From Hyaloscypha bicolor E (taxonomy: Eukaryota; Ascomycota; Leotiomycetes; Helotiales; Hyaloscyphaceae), in NCBI RefSeq assembly GCF_002865645.1, contig NW_020194685.1, positions 496,001-560,000 of the forward strand: a stretch of 64,000 nt of DNA, written 5' to 3'. Of the stretch, positions 1 through 10,483 are shown piece by piece. The notes beneath the pieces were generated by a model that was not told the DNA's origin, made no database searches, and worked only from the letters and a program-made list of their open reading frames with translations. The position numbers and the translations under genes were made by a program. Each line of letters opens with the position of its first letter. Position 1 is the stretch's first letter.

Positions 1-3000
1 TTTAGTAAAAAGCTTAACTAGTATCCTAAGCTAATATTTTAAGTTTTATTTTTAATTAAAGGCAAATATAACTATTCTAGATAATAGGCTTTATATATTT
101 ATAATAATTACTAGGTCTTTATTTTATTATATAGTTCTAGTAATACTAAATAGAAGTTTTTAATATAGTAAATTAATATCCTCTAGAAAGGGACTTTAGA
201 AGTACTTATTTATCTCTGAAATAATAAATATAAAGACTTTTTAGAGGTTTTTAATTCTAATAAAGCTTTAGAACTTCCTAATCTTAATAGTATTAAATAC
301 TCTATTAATATAAATAGTATAGTCCTATATAGGCCTTTATATAATTTATTAGAGATCTAACTAGAAGTATTATATTTATATTTATAGAATATATTTTATA
401 AATATTAGATAAGGCCTAGTAAAAGCCTAGTAAAAGTATTTATTTTTTTTATTTCCAAAAAGAATAGAGAATTATATCTTTATATTAATTATTATAAACT
501 TAATTAAGTTATAATTAAGAATTAGTATCTGCTTTCTTTTATTAATAAGACCTTTAATTAGTTCCGAGAAGCCAAAATTTTTATAAAGCTAGATTTTAAA
601 AATATATATTATTAAATAAGAATTTGTAAAGAATATATATAGAAAACGGCTTTTAGGACTTACTATAGCTATTTTAAATATCTTATAATATCTTTTGGGC
701 TAGCTAATATACTAGCTATATTTCAAATATATATTAATACTATATTTATAAGATTCTTGAATTATTTTATAGTTATTTATTTAAATAATATCCTTATTTA
801 TTTTTAAAATAAAGATAAATATTATAATTATATTTATTAGATATTTACTAGATTATATAAAAATAACCTATTTTATAAATTTAGTAAATATAAGTTTAAT
901 ATTAAGGAAATTAAATTTTTGGGCTTTTTTATTAGAATAAAAGATATTTATATAAATCCTAAACGGGTCTATAGTATTATTAAATAGCTAAAACCAGAAT
1001 TATTTTATAATATTTAAGTATTTTTTAAATTTACTAATTTCTATTATAAGTTTATTTACTATTACTTTTAGGTAATTATAGGCTTAATAAATCTTTTAAA
1101 AAGAATAGAAAAAAACCGGAAATCCGGTTTCTTTATATAGATAGATAAAATAGCTAAAAGCTTTAAGACTTTAAAAAAAGCTTTTATTATAATACCTATT
1201 TTAATTTATTTTAATTTTTTTAAAAAGATTTATATTAAAACTAATATATTAAAATTTGTAATTAATAGTACTATTTTATAATAAATTAATTCTAGTAATA
1301 GCCCGAAAAAATACTAGTATCTAATAATATTCTAGTTCCGGAAACTTTCTAAAGCCAAATATAATTATAGTACCTATAATAGGGAGCTATTTATAATTAT
1401 TAAAGCCTTTAAATATTAGTACTATTACTTTAAAGAGTTCAGGTTTATAATTAAGATTATTATAGATTATAATAACCTCTAATACTTTATAGAAATAAAG
1501 TATCTAGAAAGCTATTAAATATATTAGATAATATATAATTTTAATATTATTTATTATAAAAGTATCTTAAATCTAATAAATGAACCTAATAGAAAACCTA
1601 ATTATAAAAAAGGTCCTATTAATATAACTTGACTTCTAATCTTTTAGAATAAGTTAAAAAAAGCTTTTATAGTTATAATTTAGAAGTTTTTATAGATATC
1701 TAAAAAGTTCCCTTTTTAGAATAAGTATTATTTAATATTTATTATATTTATAATAATTAAAGAAAAATATTTACTATAAAATAAATAGATAAATTGTCTT
1801 ATAGATCTTTTAATTATAAAATTAGTTAAGAAGTAAAATATAGAGAAATACTTTAAAGGCTCTATTACTATAGCTAAAATAATAGAAGTATCTATAACTA
1901 TATTACTTAATAAAACCAAAAACTTTTTAATTCTCTAAATTTTTAAATTAGATAGTTATAAATACCTAATTTCCTATATATAGATATATATAGCTACTAG
2001 AAAAGCTATAGTACTAGCCCCTTTATCTGAATTCCTTTTAGATATTATTTAGATAGCTTAGAGAAATAATTCTTAATATTAGAATATTATAAAATAAAGG
2101 CTTAGTAAGAAAGATACTAAAAGAAAAGAAATCTAGAAAAATAATTCAGGCCTATTTAGGTACTATTCTAGAATTATTATATCTAATAATCCCGCTTTAT
2201 ATTAAGAAGTTATAAAGCTTTATTATAATAACCTAATGGCTAAATACTATAGAATAGAAAAGACTTTTGAGCTTTTTAGAAAGTCTTAGTATTAGGAAAA
2301 TATAAAAGAAGATATTTATAATTATTATTAAGAATATAATATTTACTAGAGAGTTAAGATAAAGAGGCATTTACTATATAGTTTATTTAATAGTTTATTA
2401 TAGCCTAAAAGATTCTAGGATAAGATTTCTATAAATTTTATTATAGGTCTATTATTATATAAGAACCCGGTAAAAAGTCCCGATTTTAATATAATTCTTA
2501 TAGTTATTAACTAGTACTCTAAAATAGTAAGATATATTATATACTATAAGACTATTAATTCTCTAGAGCTTATTAAAATTATATAAGAATATATTTTCTC
2601 GATTTTTAGCTTTTTTAATAGAATTATTTCTAATTAAAGAATAGTATTTACTAGCTAGTTCTAGTCTGCTTTCTACTTTTATTTAATATATAAATAGTAT
2701 TTGAGTATAGCTTATTATTTTTAGATAAATAATTAGATAAAAAGATAGAACTAGACCCTGAAATATTACCTGAAATATTATTATAATATCTAAAAGAATA
2801 ACTAGTTTAAAAAGTTATTTTTTATAGAATTTATATATAATAACTTAAAATATTAGGTTTTATAGAATATATCTTTCTATATATATTATAGATATTACTC
2901 TTAACTTCTATAAAATCCTGAAAATAGAATTATAGAAAAGGTATTAGCTATATATAAAAGACTAGAAACCCTTAAAATAAAATAGAAAAAGCTTAAGGAT

Positions 3001-5571
3001 TTATAATATTATATATAAAATAACCGGGAAATCTACTATAATAAATACTAGTTAGCTAAATACTATTTTAAAAGAGCCTAAATAATATTATTAATAAAGA
3101 ATATTAAATTTAAGGCAAGAAAGCTTAAACTAAAATTTATAAGTCTATTTAGAATTCTTAAATATATTAGTAATTCTATATATAAGTTAGAATTACTAAG
3201 TATATATAATTATTTATATTTAATTTTTTATATTTCCTTTTTTAAAAAATATATAATAAAAAAAGATTAGGAATTATATTTATATCTTTCCGAAGAACTT
3301 CCGGAATTAGTAGATAATAATAAAGAATAAGAATAGGAAATAGAAACTATTATTAATTACTAATAAGATAATAGAAGTAAAGAATAATAATATTTAATTA
3401 AATAAAAAGCCTAGCCTAAAAATTATAATATCTAGTTATCTATTTTCCCTAATTTTAAAAATTCCAAAAAACTTCTAAAATTATATAATTAAAACTATAG
3501 TTTGGAATCCGAAATTACTTTTTAATAACCTTTTAAGATTAAAAAGAATTCTAAACTATTAAGAAAAAGGCTATTTAAAAGAAAGAAAGGATTTAAATAG
3601 TTAAGAAAAGGCCTGGAATAATAATAGAAATATTCTTTCTCTAGGTTTTTTTACTTATAAAGGTTTTCTAAGATTTTATTAAGGCTTATAAAAATTATAT
3701 TCAAATTATTAGAAAAAGATTTAGAATTAAAAAAGATTTATTATAAATAGACTAGCTATAGATATTTCAAATAAATAAACTCTAATTCCTATAAATTCCT
3801 AATTCCTAAAATAAGAATACTAAATACCGGCTTTATTTAGAACTTAATAAAGAATTAGCTAATATTTTCCGGAATCTACTTATTTCTTAACGGAATATAG
3901 TTATACTATAATAATATTAGTATTAAGAATATTAAAAAAAGTAAATAAAGAACTTATAATAGCTATATATATCTTATAAAAAGCCTGAACTTCTAAAGTT
4001 AGATTCCGAATAGCTATAAATATTATATTATTAGTACTTAAAATACTAGTAATAGACTATTTAGTAATCTCGGTAGTAAACTTAATAATAAGGTTAATAT
4101 CTTAAAGGTAGATATTATAGTATTTCTTTAAAGAATTAGTAAATATCTAAATATATTAGAAAAAACTCATTTTTAGAATACTAATTCAAATAGTATTATT
4201 ATTTATTTTATTAAAATAGGAAGAAGAATTCCGAAACTTATTAATATCTTTCTAGTTTTCGAAAACCTAATTAATAGTATTATTCTTATTAGTATAATAG
4301 TATTTAGGATATATTTTAAGAAATTTCTTAAAGGTTATAATAATATCTTTCCAGAACTAGTAAGCCTCTAATAAGTAATAAGGAATCTGAAATTATATTA
4401 GCTTTAATAAATATTAAAGCTAAAGAACTTATTAATATATAAAACTTAGAACTCTTATTATAATAGTTATAATTCTTTTTACTAAATACTATAATATATA
4501 AGATAAAGAAATTAATAAGTAAATACTTGAAATATTTCAAATATCTACTAGTAATAGAAAAGGAGGCTATAAAGTTACTTTTATACTTATTATTATATAA
4601 ATAAATAATAAAGCTAGAAGAAGATATTATAGAATTAATTAAAAATAATTAAAAAAGATTTGGAAAAGAATAGAGGAAAAGGCTAAAAGGTAATAATAAA
4701 AAAAGTTATTATATATATAATTATTAGAAAGGAAAAGAGTATATAGTAATATAAAGAGGTTCTTTTATAGAAATAGAGAACTATCTGAATTAACTACTAG
4801 TTTTTAAGCTAGTTTTAATTAGAAATTAGTATAACTAATTAATATATACTTTTAGGAGCCTATAAATAATCTCTAGGACCTTAGAAATATTTATATAGGT
4901 TTCTTATATAAATATTTATTAAATTCTTTTTATATAGCTATTTAGATTATTCTAATACGAGATCTAATAAGTAATATTAATTTTATAGGATAATACCTTA
5001 ATATTTTGGATTAAGCCAATTAGAATACTTAGATCCTAAATGAAATTGTAATTACCGGCTAGTTCTTATACCTAGAGTATAATTATTTTTCCTTCTCGCT
5101 TATTTAGCCCTAATCTAATTAGACGATTTTTATATCTATTATTTAGATTATATTAGTAAACCTACCTCCCAAGATATTAGAAGTTTACCTTAATTAAATA
5201 TATAATTAATTAAATGTTTTACTAGAATAAATTAATAGATCTTAAGAACAAGATCCTAGAAAAGGAATATAGTTATAATATATATAGAGTTATATATAAC
5301 TTAAGAGTATATAATAAACCTCGGATATTACGGGTATTAATTAGGGAGATTAAAGACTCTTTAATATTATAACTAATTACTATTTATATTATAAGTATTA
5401 GGCTTATAAATTACTAATTATATATATATTATTAGGGCCTCCTATTTAGGGAAGGCTTCCCTGGACCTTATAGGAGAAATAGAGATTAGTTCTATACTGA
5501 ATTTGATATTATAGTTTTATAACTTACTAGTTCATTCTATTATTTTATTACCTACTAATAAATACCTTATA
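1..5571 (+). mobile_element. RIP-degraded Ty3/gypsy chromovirus, family Gyp-1 copy A (5' part outside window)
   Basis: An AT-saturated retroelement read on the + strand despite many TAA/TAG stops. Reverse transcriptase lies at about 480-830, where the catalytic YLDD box is now read as YLNN (about 775-815). RNase H-like sequence is at about 1200-1520. An integrase with an HHCC-type zinc-binding start and a core is at about 2190-2800. A chromodomain-like stretch follows at about 3310-3420. The whole interval is collinear with 39.27-45.3 kb (copy B), which gives the element limits. About 1.7 kb with no recognised domain separates the chromodomain from the 3' LTR, in both copies. The 5' LTR and gag are off the left edge. 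Family assignment is firm. The coding capacity is dead. Confidence 0.9.
5274..5571 (+). repeat. 3' LTR of Gyp-1 copy A (298 bp)
   Basis: Collinear with the two LTRs of copy B at 37025-37322 and 44999-45296, all three 298 bp long. The ends read TA...TA, as expected when RIP converts the usual TG...CA. The right edge is followed by unrelated sequence of rising GC content. Confidence 0.85.
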
Positions 5572-5639
5572 TATTTCCTTTAATTATATAGGTAATTAAT
5601 ACTATAGCTATACTAGCTCTTCCTAAGGGAAATATACTA

Positions 5640-6484
5640 TATAAGGTCTGGTTTAAACAAAAGCTACCTACTGATTTCCTAGACTATAAGGAGAGTGCTT
5701 GCTATATACATGTGGCCCTAGGGGCTATAGGGCCTATAGAAGGTACTATTAAAAGTAGTGCTTCTGGAAAGAATAGAGAGAATAGAGAGAATAGAGAGAA
5801 TAGAGAGGATAGAGAGAATAGAGAGGATAGAGAGGATAGCTTTTTCGTTAATAAGGAAGTAGAATAGGAGGAAGTAGCTGAGGAGATGATTTTATCTGAG
5901 CTAACTAGGAGGGTTGCGGAGTATATAAGAAAACAGAAGGAGAATATAGTAAAGAGGGCGAATTCCAAAGCTCTTGAATATAATATTCAAGAGATTGTAA
6001 CCCTCCAGATCCCAAAGTAATATAGATTCGGTACGGAAATGGCTAGAATTCCAGTAAGAGTTCTGGAAAAGACTCCAAAGGTATATAGTTCATAAGCCTT
6101 ACTTTTAATAAAAGCTAATTAAAATAGGGCTACCGCTTAGCTACTAAGTATAGCGAGCTTATTACTCTCTGGCCGCATAGTGCCCTTAATAAAATCACCT
6201 CCCAATCGACTTATCCTGATTTACCTACTACTGGTACAACCCACAAGAGGGATAAAATCACCCTCCCTAAAGCGGTAGCAAAGGAGAATAATCGTGGTTC
6301 AATTGCATTAGTTCAGAAGGCTGGAAGAGTATCTGAGAGAGCAAAGAAGAGAGTAGCTGAGGAGCAAGCACGTGAGAATGGAGCTAGAGAAGGAGGAGAA
6401 TCAGGTGATCAAGTGGAGGGGAGGGCACCAAAAAGGGCTAGGGTAGCTATAGGAGCGCCTAGACGTAGTAGGAGGCATGTATAG
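5640..6484 (+). pseudogene. Decayed gene of unknown function, lightly RIP-mutated
   Basis: A + strand frame can be followed from about 5640 to 6150 (it contains YKVWFKQKLPTDFLDY and YRFGTEMARIPVRVLEKTPK). It is interrupted only by TAA/TAG codons that would be CAA/CAG before C-to-T mutation. After a frame change near 6170 a clean frame of about 100 codons (STYPDLPTTGTTHKR onward) runs to TAG at 6482-6484. The tail is rich in Lys/Arg/Glu and ends in APRRSRRHV. The N-terminal side is lost at the copy A retroelement boundary. An Asn-Arg-Glu repeat lies inside. I do not recognise the family. A nucleic-acid-binding or transposon-associated protein is possible from the basic tail but is not shown. 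Confidence 0.5.
5771..5839 (+). repeat. 9-bp minisatellite (AATAGAGAG), about 8 copies
   Basis: Tandem copies of AATAGAGAG with a few A/G changes (GGATAGAGA). In the decayed reading frame each copy encodes an Asn/Asp-Arg-Glu triplet, so it is a coding tandem repeat inside the pseudogene at 5640-6484. Confidence 0.85.
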
Positions 6485-6519
6485 TAAAGCTTTTGCTATT
6501 CCCGAGACCTCAATATTAC

Positions 6520-6664
6520 CCGATTGATCAATCGGCCATTCGATTAATCAATCGGGACCCACTGTGGCTTGCGAATCGTATTCCATTTCCTATTGATCAA
6601 TGGGAGCTACGATTGATTAATCGGAAGGCCGATTGACCAATCGTAGCGCCCGATTGGTAAACCG
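6520..6664. repeat. Array of six 14-bp palindromes, 20-bp phased
   Basis: Six copies of the palindrome CGATTGATCAATCG, exact or with 1-5 changes, start at 6521, 6541, 6590, 6610, 6630 and 6651. Steps are 20, 49, 20, 20 and 21 bp, so neighbours sit about two helical turns apart. The first is perfect over 16 bp (CCGATTGATCAATCGG, 6520-6535). A weak seventh copy may lie at 6667-6680. The array is 36 bp downstream of the stop of the decayed gene at 5640-6484 and downstream of the decayed minus-strand gene at 6763-7220. It could be a binding-site array for a dimeric protein or subterminal transposase sites. The function is unknown. Confidence 0.8.
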
Positions 6665-6762
6665 CTCGTATTGACGAACGGGCGTGAACAGAACGCCAAT
6701 CCCCCTCAGCCCACGCTCCGACTCAAAATATCTCATCACGTTCATTGTTTGACCCTGCAAAA

Positions 6763-7220
6763 CTATGACGTAGTTGCCAAGTCTAGGCGGTTGTATTCAG
6801 GTTCTCTCCACGAAACTAGGTACTCAACCAATTTCATTGTCTTCGCTCCTCGCTCCTCTGCTTTGTGCCGCCCCGAAACATCCTGGTTGAAGTACACTCT
6901 AGCTCTCTCTGTGACTATCGCCTTATTGAAATGACGCTCGTATGGTCTGCTAGATCGACTTCGTCGAGACGTTTCTTGTCTATCACGCCAAGATTACCCA
7001 TCTGTGGTTCGTCCACTTTGAAGAAGATAGGGTTGTTCCTGGGCACGAGACCAGCAACATTCTTGAGAGCCGTGGACATGGAGTATTTGAGGTCGACTTC
7101 GGGCTTGAATGTTCAGAGTGTTGCACGAAACTTCGTCGTTGCCTGGGCAGCGTCTCAGCGCAGCAGCGGCCGTAGCTGGAGGACTCCGCTTGGGAATGGC
7201 CGGCTCATACAGTGCGGTCC
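6763..7220 (-). pseudogene. Decayed protein-coding gene, family unrecognised
   Basis: On the minus strand three frames join into one plausible protein. First is a stretch around 7110-7220 (AIPKRSPPATAAAALRRC). Next is a frame from ATG 7079 (MSTALKNVAGLVPRNN, then IFFKVDEPQMGNLGVIDKK). After a one-base slip near 6935 comes a frame containing KAIVTERARVYFNQDVSG and MKLVEYLVSWREPEYNR, ending at TAG 6765-6763. No GT...AG pair explains the last slip, so it looks like an indel. Amino-acid composition is ordinary, unlike the plus-strand frames over the same bases. I do not recognise the product. The AT-rich border at 5.6 kb and the palindrome array are its downstream neighbours. Confidence 0.5.
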
Positions 7221-7429
7221 GACCGCAAACACGACAAAACGGTCGGCTCTTTTATGCCCATAACTAAGCTTTTCAACGCACAACCTTCATTATTTATACT
7301 AAGTGATGCGATATAGAATAGAACCGGCGAAAATACTGATTAATCAGATTTTTGTATAATTTGTGGTTCATTAATAATTAAGGCCCTAAAGTGCACGGAG
7401 CCTTTTACTTTTTTTGATTTTCCGTCATA

Positions 7430-7660
7430 ACGCAAACCGGCAAAATATTTGCTCGCTAAGTCACGTGACCCGGACTTCAAGGAGAGATTAGGGCATGCTC
7501 ACGCAGCCTTATTATTAATAAAATAAATAATCAACTATAAGCCCTATAATCTTAATTGAAAAACCTCTGCCGCTAAGGTACGTGGCCCCAAGGAGAGATT
7601 AGGCGCATTCCACCATTATTAATAAAATAAGTACTAACTATAATACTAATTCATACCTGG
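7430..7660. repeat. Two diverged ~115-bp direct repeats
   Basis: The block near 7450-7550 recurs near 7567-7655. Both contain CGCTAAG, a CACGTGAC/ACGTGGCC variant, then AAGGAGAGATTAGG and TTATTAATAAAATAA. They lie downstream of the small gene at 7757-8341. The first copy also carries GCAAAATATTTGCTCGCTA, which recurs at 8471-8490 on the other side of that gene. Confidence 0.65.
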
Positions 7661-7756
7661 ACTATAATATAAATAGGGTTTCAACGCTTACTTATTAGCT
7701 GAACTAATTGCCATCAAAACTAGCTTACTTATTTAGCTTAACTTGCTCCTTTAACC

Positions 7757-8341
7757 TCAAGCTTTTTTTTTTTTCCCCATCCTTTTGCATATTATCCATT
7801 CGTCCATTACCTTTTTAGATATCGTTCTATGGCGTTTTTGCTTCTTTACGCACCAAGCAGCTTGTTTAATACTTAATCCCTTCCGATATGCATCTATCCA
7901 ACGGAATATACGGTTGCAAAACCTCCGCATAGTCTCAATCGAACAAGCTTCAAGTGCCTCTACTACCTTAACCTTAGCATCTGGGAAGCTAGAAATAGTA
8001 TTAGTATACTTATATTATAATATAAAGATAAGAAACTTACTAGTCTGTGCCGTAAGTCTTTGCTCTTGCTATGCGAATATAGGCTTCTCCAAAATAATCG
8101 TCTCATTACCACCAATAATAAGCTTCCGCTGAACCCAAAAGAGAGTTGAATCTTCAAGCTCTAATTTATCGCTTTGTTCAATATCTGAACCATTAGAATC
8201 GTCCTCTATATTAGAGGGTTTCCCATGCCGTTCGTCAAGAGTTGCTTGGATTGCAGCTTCTTCAGCTATGGTGAGAACTGTAATTGAATCAAGAGTTGAA
8301 TCAGCTCGCTTACGCTTCTGAAGGCTTACAGAGGTAGCCAT
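7757..8341 (-). CDS. Small three-exon gene, 163 aa, Tc1/mariner- or pogo-transposase-like C-terminal tail
   Basis: Exons run 8341-8110, 8068-8041 and 7988-7757. Introns are 41 bp (GTAATG...CATAG) and 52 bp (GTAAGT, branch ACTAATAC, CTAG). Phases 1 and 2 join perfectly and remove every stop, which is strong evidence for the model. The N-terminal half has a basic start (KRKR) and an acidic stretch (about residues 42-64). The C-terminal half (about 85-150) contains RAKTYGTDYFPDAKV, IETMRRFCNRIFRWIDAYRK and AAWCVKKQKRHR. That pattern resembles the last part of fungal DDE transposases, but no catalytic DDE core is present. A 12-A run encodes the terminal lysines. It could be an internally deleted transposase, a domesticated tail or an accessory protein. 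The exon model is more secure than the family. Confidence 0.6.
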
Positions 8342-8575
8342 TGGAAGTATATAAAAGGGATAGTTGATTAGGTTTGTGGTTGTTGAGATATTAATATAAT
8401 TATGGAAGAGCGGTCAACCTGGGGGGGCAGTCACGTGACAGCCAAAGTTAAAAAATGACCATACAAAGCGCAAAAATATTTGCTCGCTTAATTACATATA
8501 TTATAACTCCCTTAATAATAAAGATATTATAATTTTGAGACTATAGAATTGATTCCTAGCGTATATAGTATAGTT
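8341..8575. other. Intergenic spacer with GTCACGTGAC palindrome and flanking repeat
   Basis: Promoter side of the 7757-8341 gene and downstream side of the 8576-9274 gene. It holds GTCACGTGAC at 8430-8439, the same 10-mer as at 7460-7469, and CAAAAATATTTGCTCGCTTA at 8471-8490, a near copy of 7440-7459 in the same orientation. The remaining sequence turns AT-rich toward 8575. Confidence 0.6.
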
Positions 8576-9274
8576 TTAATTAATACGATTTATATCAATT
8601 AGTATTGTGGTGGTTTTTATTTTTTTTTGTCGTGTTTGGGTCGGACCGACTGTAGTCGAGCGATTCTCCTGAAGGAGCCATGTTGCGATATTCTCCCCAC
8701 CATATTCCTCCCTGATCCGGGTGCGTCCTATCAGGGTAGCATGCTCTCGGCCGTCCTGGGTTTGGCACAAGTCCCAGCGGAAACGAGAAGCATGTTTTAT
8801 CGTCGCCATAGAGTCAATACTTTCGCGTCGAGCCACGCGCGGCTGCGGGAGCCCCGGCGACGGAGGAGATTCGACTGAAGTTACAGTGGTCGAGGCCAAC
8901 GTGTCCGGCGTGTCCAGAGGATCTATTGACAACACACCAGAGGGCGCGATGTTGTATATTTCGGGTCTAAGCTCGTCGGAGGTTTCATCTTCAGACAGAA
9001 AGACATACTCTATAGTAGCCGACTTGAAGCGTCGTGCCGCATCGCCCGATTCGAAGCGGAACTCAGTGACGATCAAAGAGGCCGGATCTCCTGTTGACAG
9101 GGTGCCGTGGACGACGCCAACCAACGACGCTCGAAACCTTAGAGCCTGCGACTTCTTGTAATTGGTGATTAAGGGTCGGGAAATTTGAGATGATGGATTG
9201 GCGGTTTTGTAGCTGTCGAAGCCATCGCCCTCGGTTGGGAGGAGATAAATTGCTTTTTTAAGCTCGTTGGACAT
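8576..9274 (-). CDS. Fungal hypothetical protein, 232 aa, single exon
   Basis: An uninterrupted frame from ATG at 9274 to a stop at 8576. The N-terminal half contains SRPLITNYKKSQALRFRASL, then VGVVHGTLSTGDPASLIVTE and RFESGDAARRFKSA. These segments match my memory of a widespread filamentous-fungal family of unknown function with a beta-rich N-terminal region. The middle (about 120-165) is Ser/Pro/Thr-rich and probably disordered. The C-terminal part has WDLCQTQDGREHATLIGR and a Trp-Leu-Leu-x-Glu-Asn element. The last 15 or so residues (KKIKTTTILIDINRIN) read into an AT-rich tract, so the native C-terminus may be altered or truncated. No signal peptide or membrane segment is visible. Function is not known. 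Confidence 0.75.
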   Translation of the reverse strand: MSNELKKAIYLLPTEGDGFDSYKTANPSSQISRPLITNYKKSQALRFRASLVGVVHGTLSTGDPASLIVTEFRFESGDAARRFKSATIEYVFLSEDETSDELRPEIYNIAPSGVLSIDPLDTPDTLASTTVTSVESPPSPGLPQPRVARRESIDSMATIKHASRFRWDLCQTQDGREHATLIGRTRIREEYGGENIATWLLQENRSTTVGPTQTRQKKIKTTTILIDINRIN

Positions 9275-10483
9275 ATCTAGTTGATATGGAGTCTCTGGAG
9301 GTTGAGTAGTGGCGGAGAGACGTGTGCGTCTTTTGATAACCTTATAAGGTCACTCCATGCGCAGCAGAAGCACAGCACGGATCTATTCTTTCGTTGCTAA
9401 GGAAGAAGGAGCATCGGTTAATGGTGGAGGTGAGGTGTTGAGGTGGTGAGTTGAATGACGACCGCCTTTGTCATTGCAGTCGTGAGGATGGAACATGAGG
9501 CATATTGCGCCCGACGTCCTCGTGTACGGAGCGCCACTATTACCGCGACCGGCCAAAACTAAGACTTTAGGTTGTGGTTGACACAAGGCCATAAGGCAGC
9601 AGCAAAAACAGCGGCTTGAGCGGGTTCTTTCCACCCCCAACCCCACCACTTCATCACACCGAATTCCGGTTAGTCCACGTGTCCACCAAGACTACCAGGT
9701 TCGGACAGCGTGCAGATTCGGGCCAGCCGTCTTCCTTATTTTCATCCAATAAAACCTGGGAAGCTGGGAGCGGCTGGGAGTGATATTCCCTCCAGCTCCC
9801 CATGCATTCTAGTTTGGTTACACAAAAGACACTCCGTTCGGTACATGGAGCATCTGCGCCTATTTTGTCGCTCAACGACTCACAAGTTCACATGGCCTAG
9901 CACCCCAATGTCGGTAAATGATATTCAATTCGAAATGTATCTTTTATGGGGTATACGGTAAGTAGGACCATAACGGAGAGATGGTTGATTCTAATATCGA
10001 GTTAAGTGCTCCATAGCGACATAATACTACACGCAAGGCTCTGGATGGGATTTCGGTCGTACTGCTGTGCATAATGCACAGTGTGTGGCGCACCTGTGGA
10101 ACCATCATTTCAACCCTGCAATCAAGCCGGCTTTCAGCTTGCCATTGAGAACCATGCCGTAGGCGCCTCTTTATTTATCAGAAGGCTCGGATCTCCGGAA
10201 GAAATTCGATCCCTCTATTCAAGTAGCTGATTTCCGTCCTGGGCGGATTTTAACCGTACTAACTCGCAAGGGATCCCAGAAACACGACTGAATCTCGATA
10301 GAGATAAACTGCACATCGCAGAAGTTGATTGCGGACAAAATCTAAATTCGAACAAGGCTACCGCGTGCGAACCATATCTTACTCTATTCGTCCCATGGAA
10401 GTCTGCTTACCTTCCTTACCTACTTTCGCGGGGCCAACCGGCAGACTCGACTCCGCAAAACTTTGGCAAGGACAGATCGAGAC
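9275..10483. other. Divergent intergenic region, no supported gene
   Basis: About 1.2 kb between the minus-strand 232-aa gene and the plus-strand CorA-like gene. It must carry the 5' flanks of both. Short open frames on both strands (for example 9383-9649 and 9710-9961) lack conserved motifs and overlap each other. I see no RNA gene or repeat. Confidence 0.6.

Noticed and set aside
1728..4540. Short minus-strand open frames in the left AT block (1728-1919, 4328-4540)
   Set aside because: They are low-complexity Ile/Leu/Tyr/Asn strings antisense to the decayed gypsy pol. AT-rich sequence gives such frames by chance.
6520..6664. Possible CRISPR array
   Set aside because: Repeats are 14-bp palindromes with about 6-bp gaps and variable sequence, in a eukaryotic genome. 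There are no spacers of useful length and no associated genes.
6671..7263. Plus-strand open frames of 87 and 132 codons
   Set aside because: They overlap each other, have no motif and odd composition. The minus strand gives better protein text over the same bases.
7963..8157. 64-codon minus-strand frame reading through both introns of the small gene
   Set aside because: It retains consensus GTAAGT...ACTAATAC...CTAG as coding sequence. Splicing gives a longer and coherent protein.
8627..9161. Plus-strand open frames opposite the 232-aa gene
   Set aside because: Antisense shadows of a clearly coding minus-strand frame.
9383..9961. Small frames in the intergenic region upstream of the 232-aa gene
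   Set aside because: No motifs, mutual overlap and location in the 5' flank of two divergent genes.
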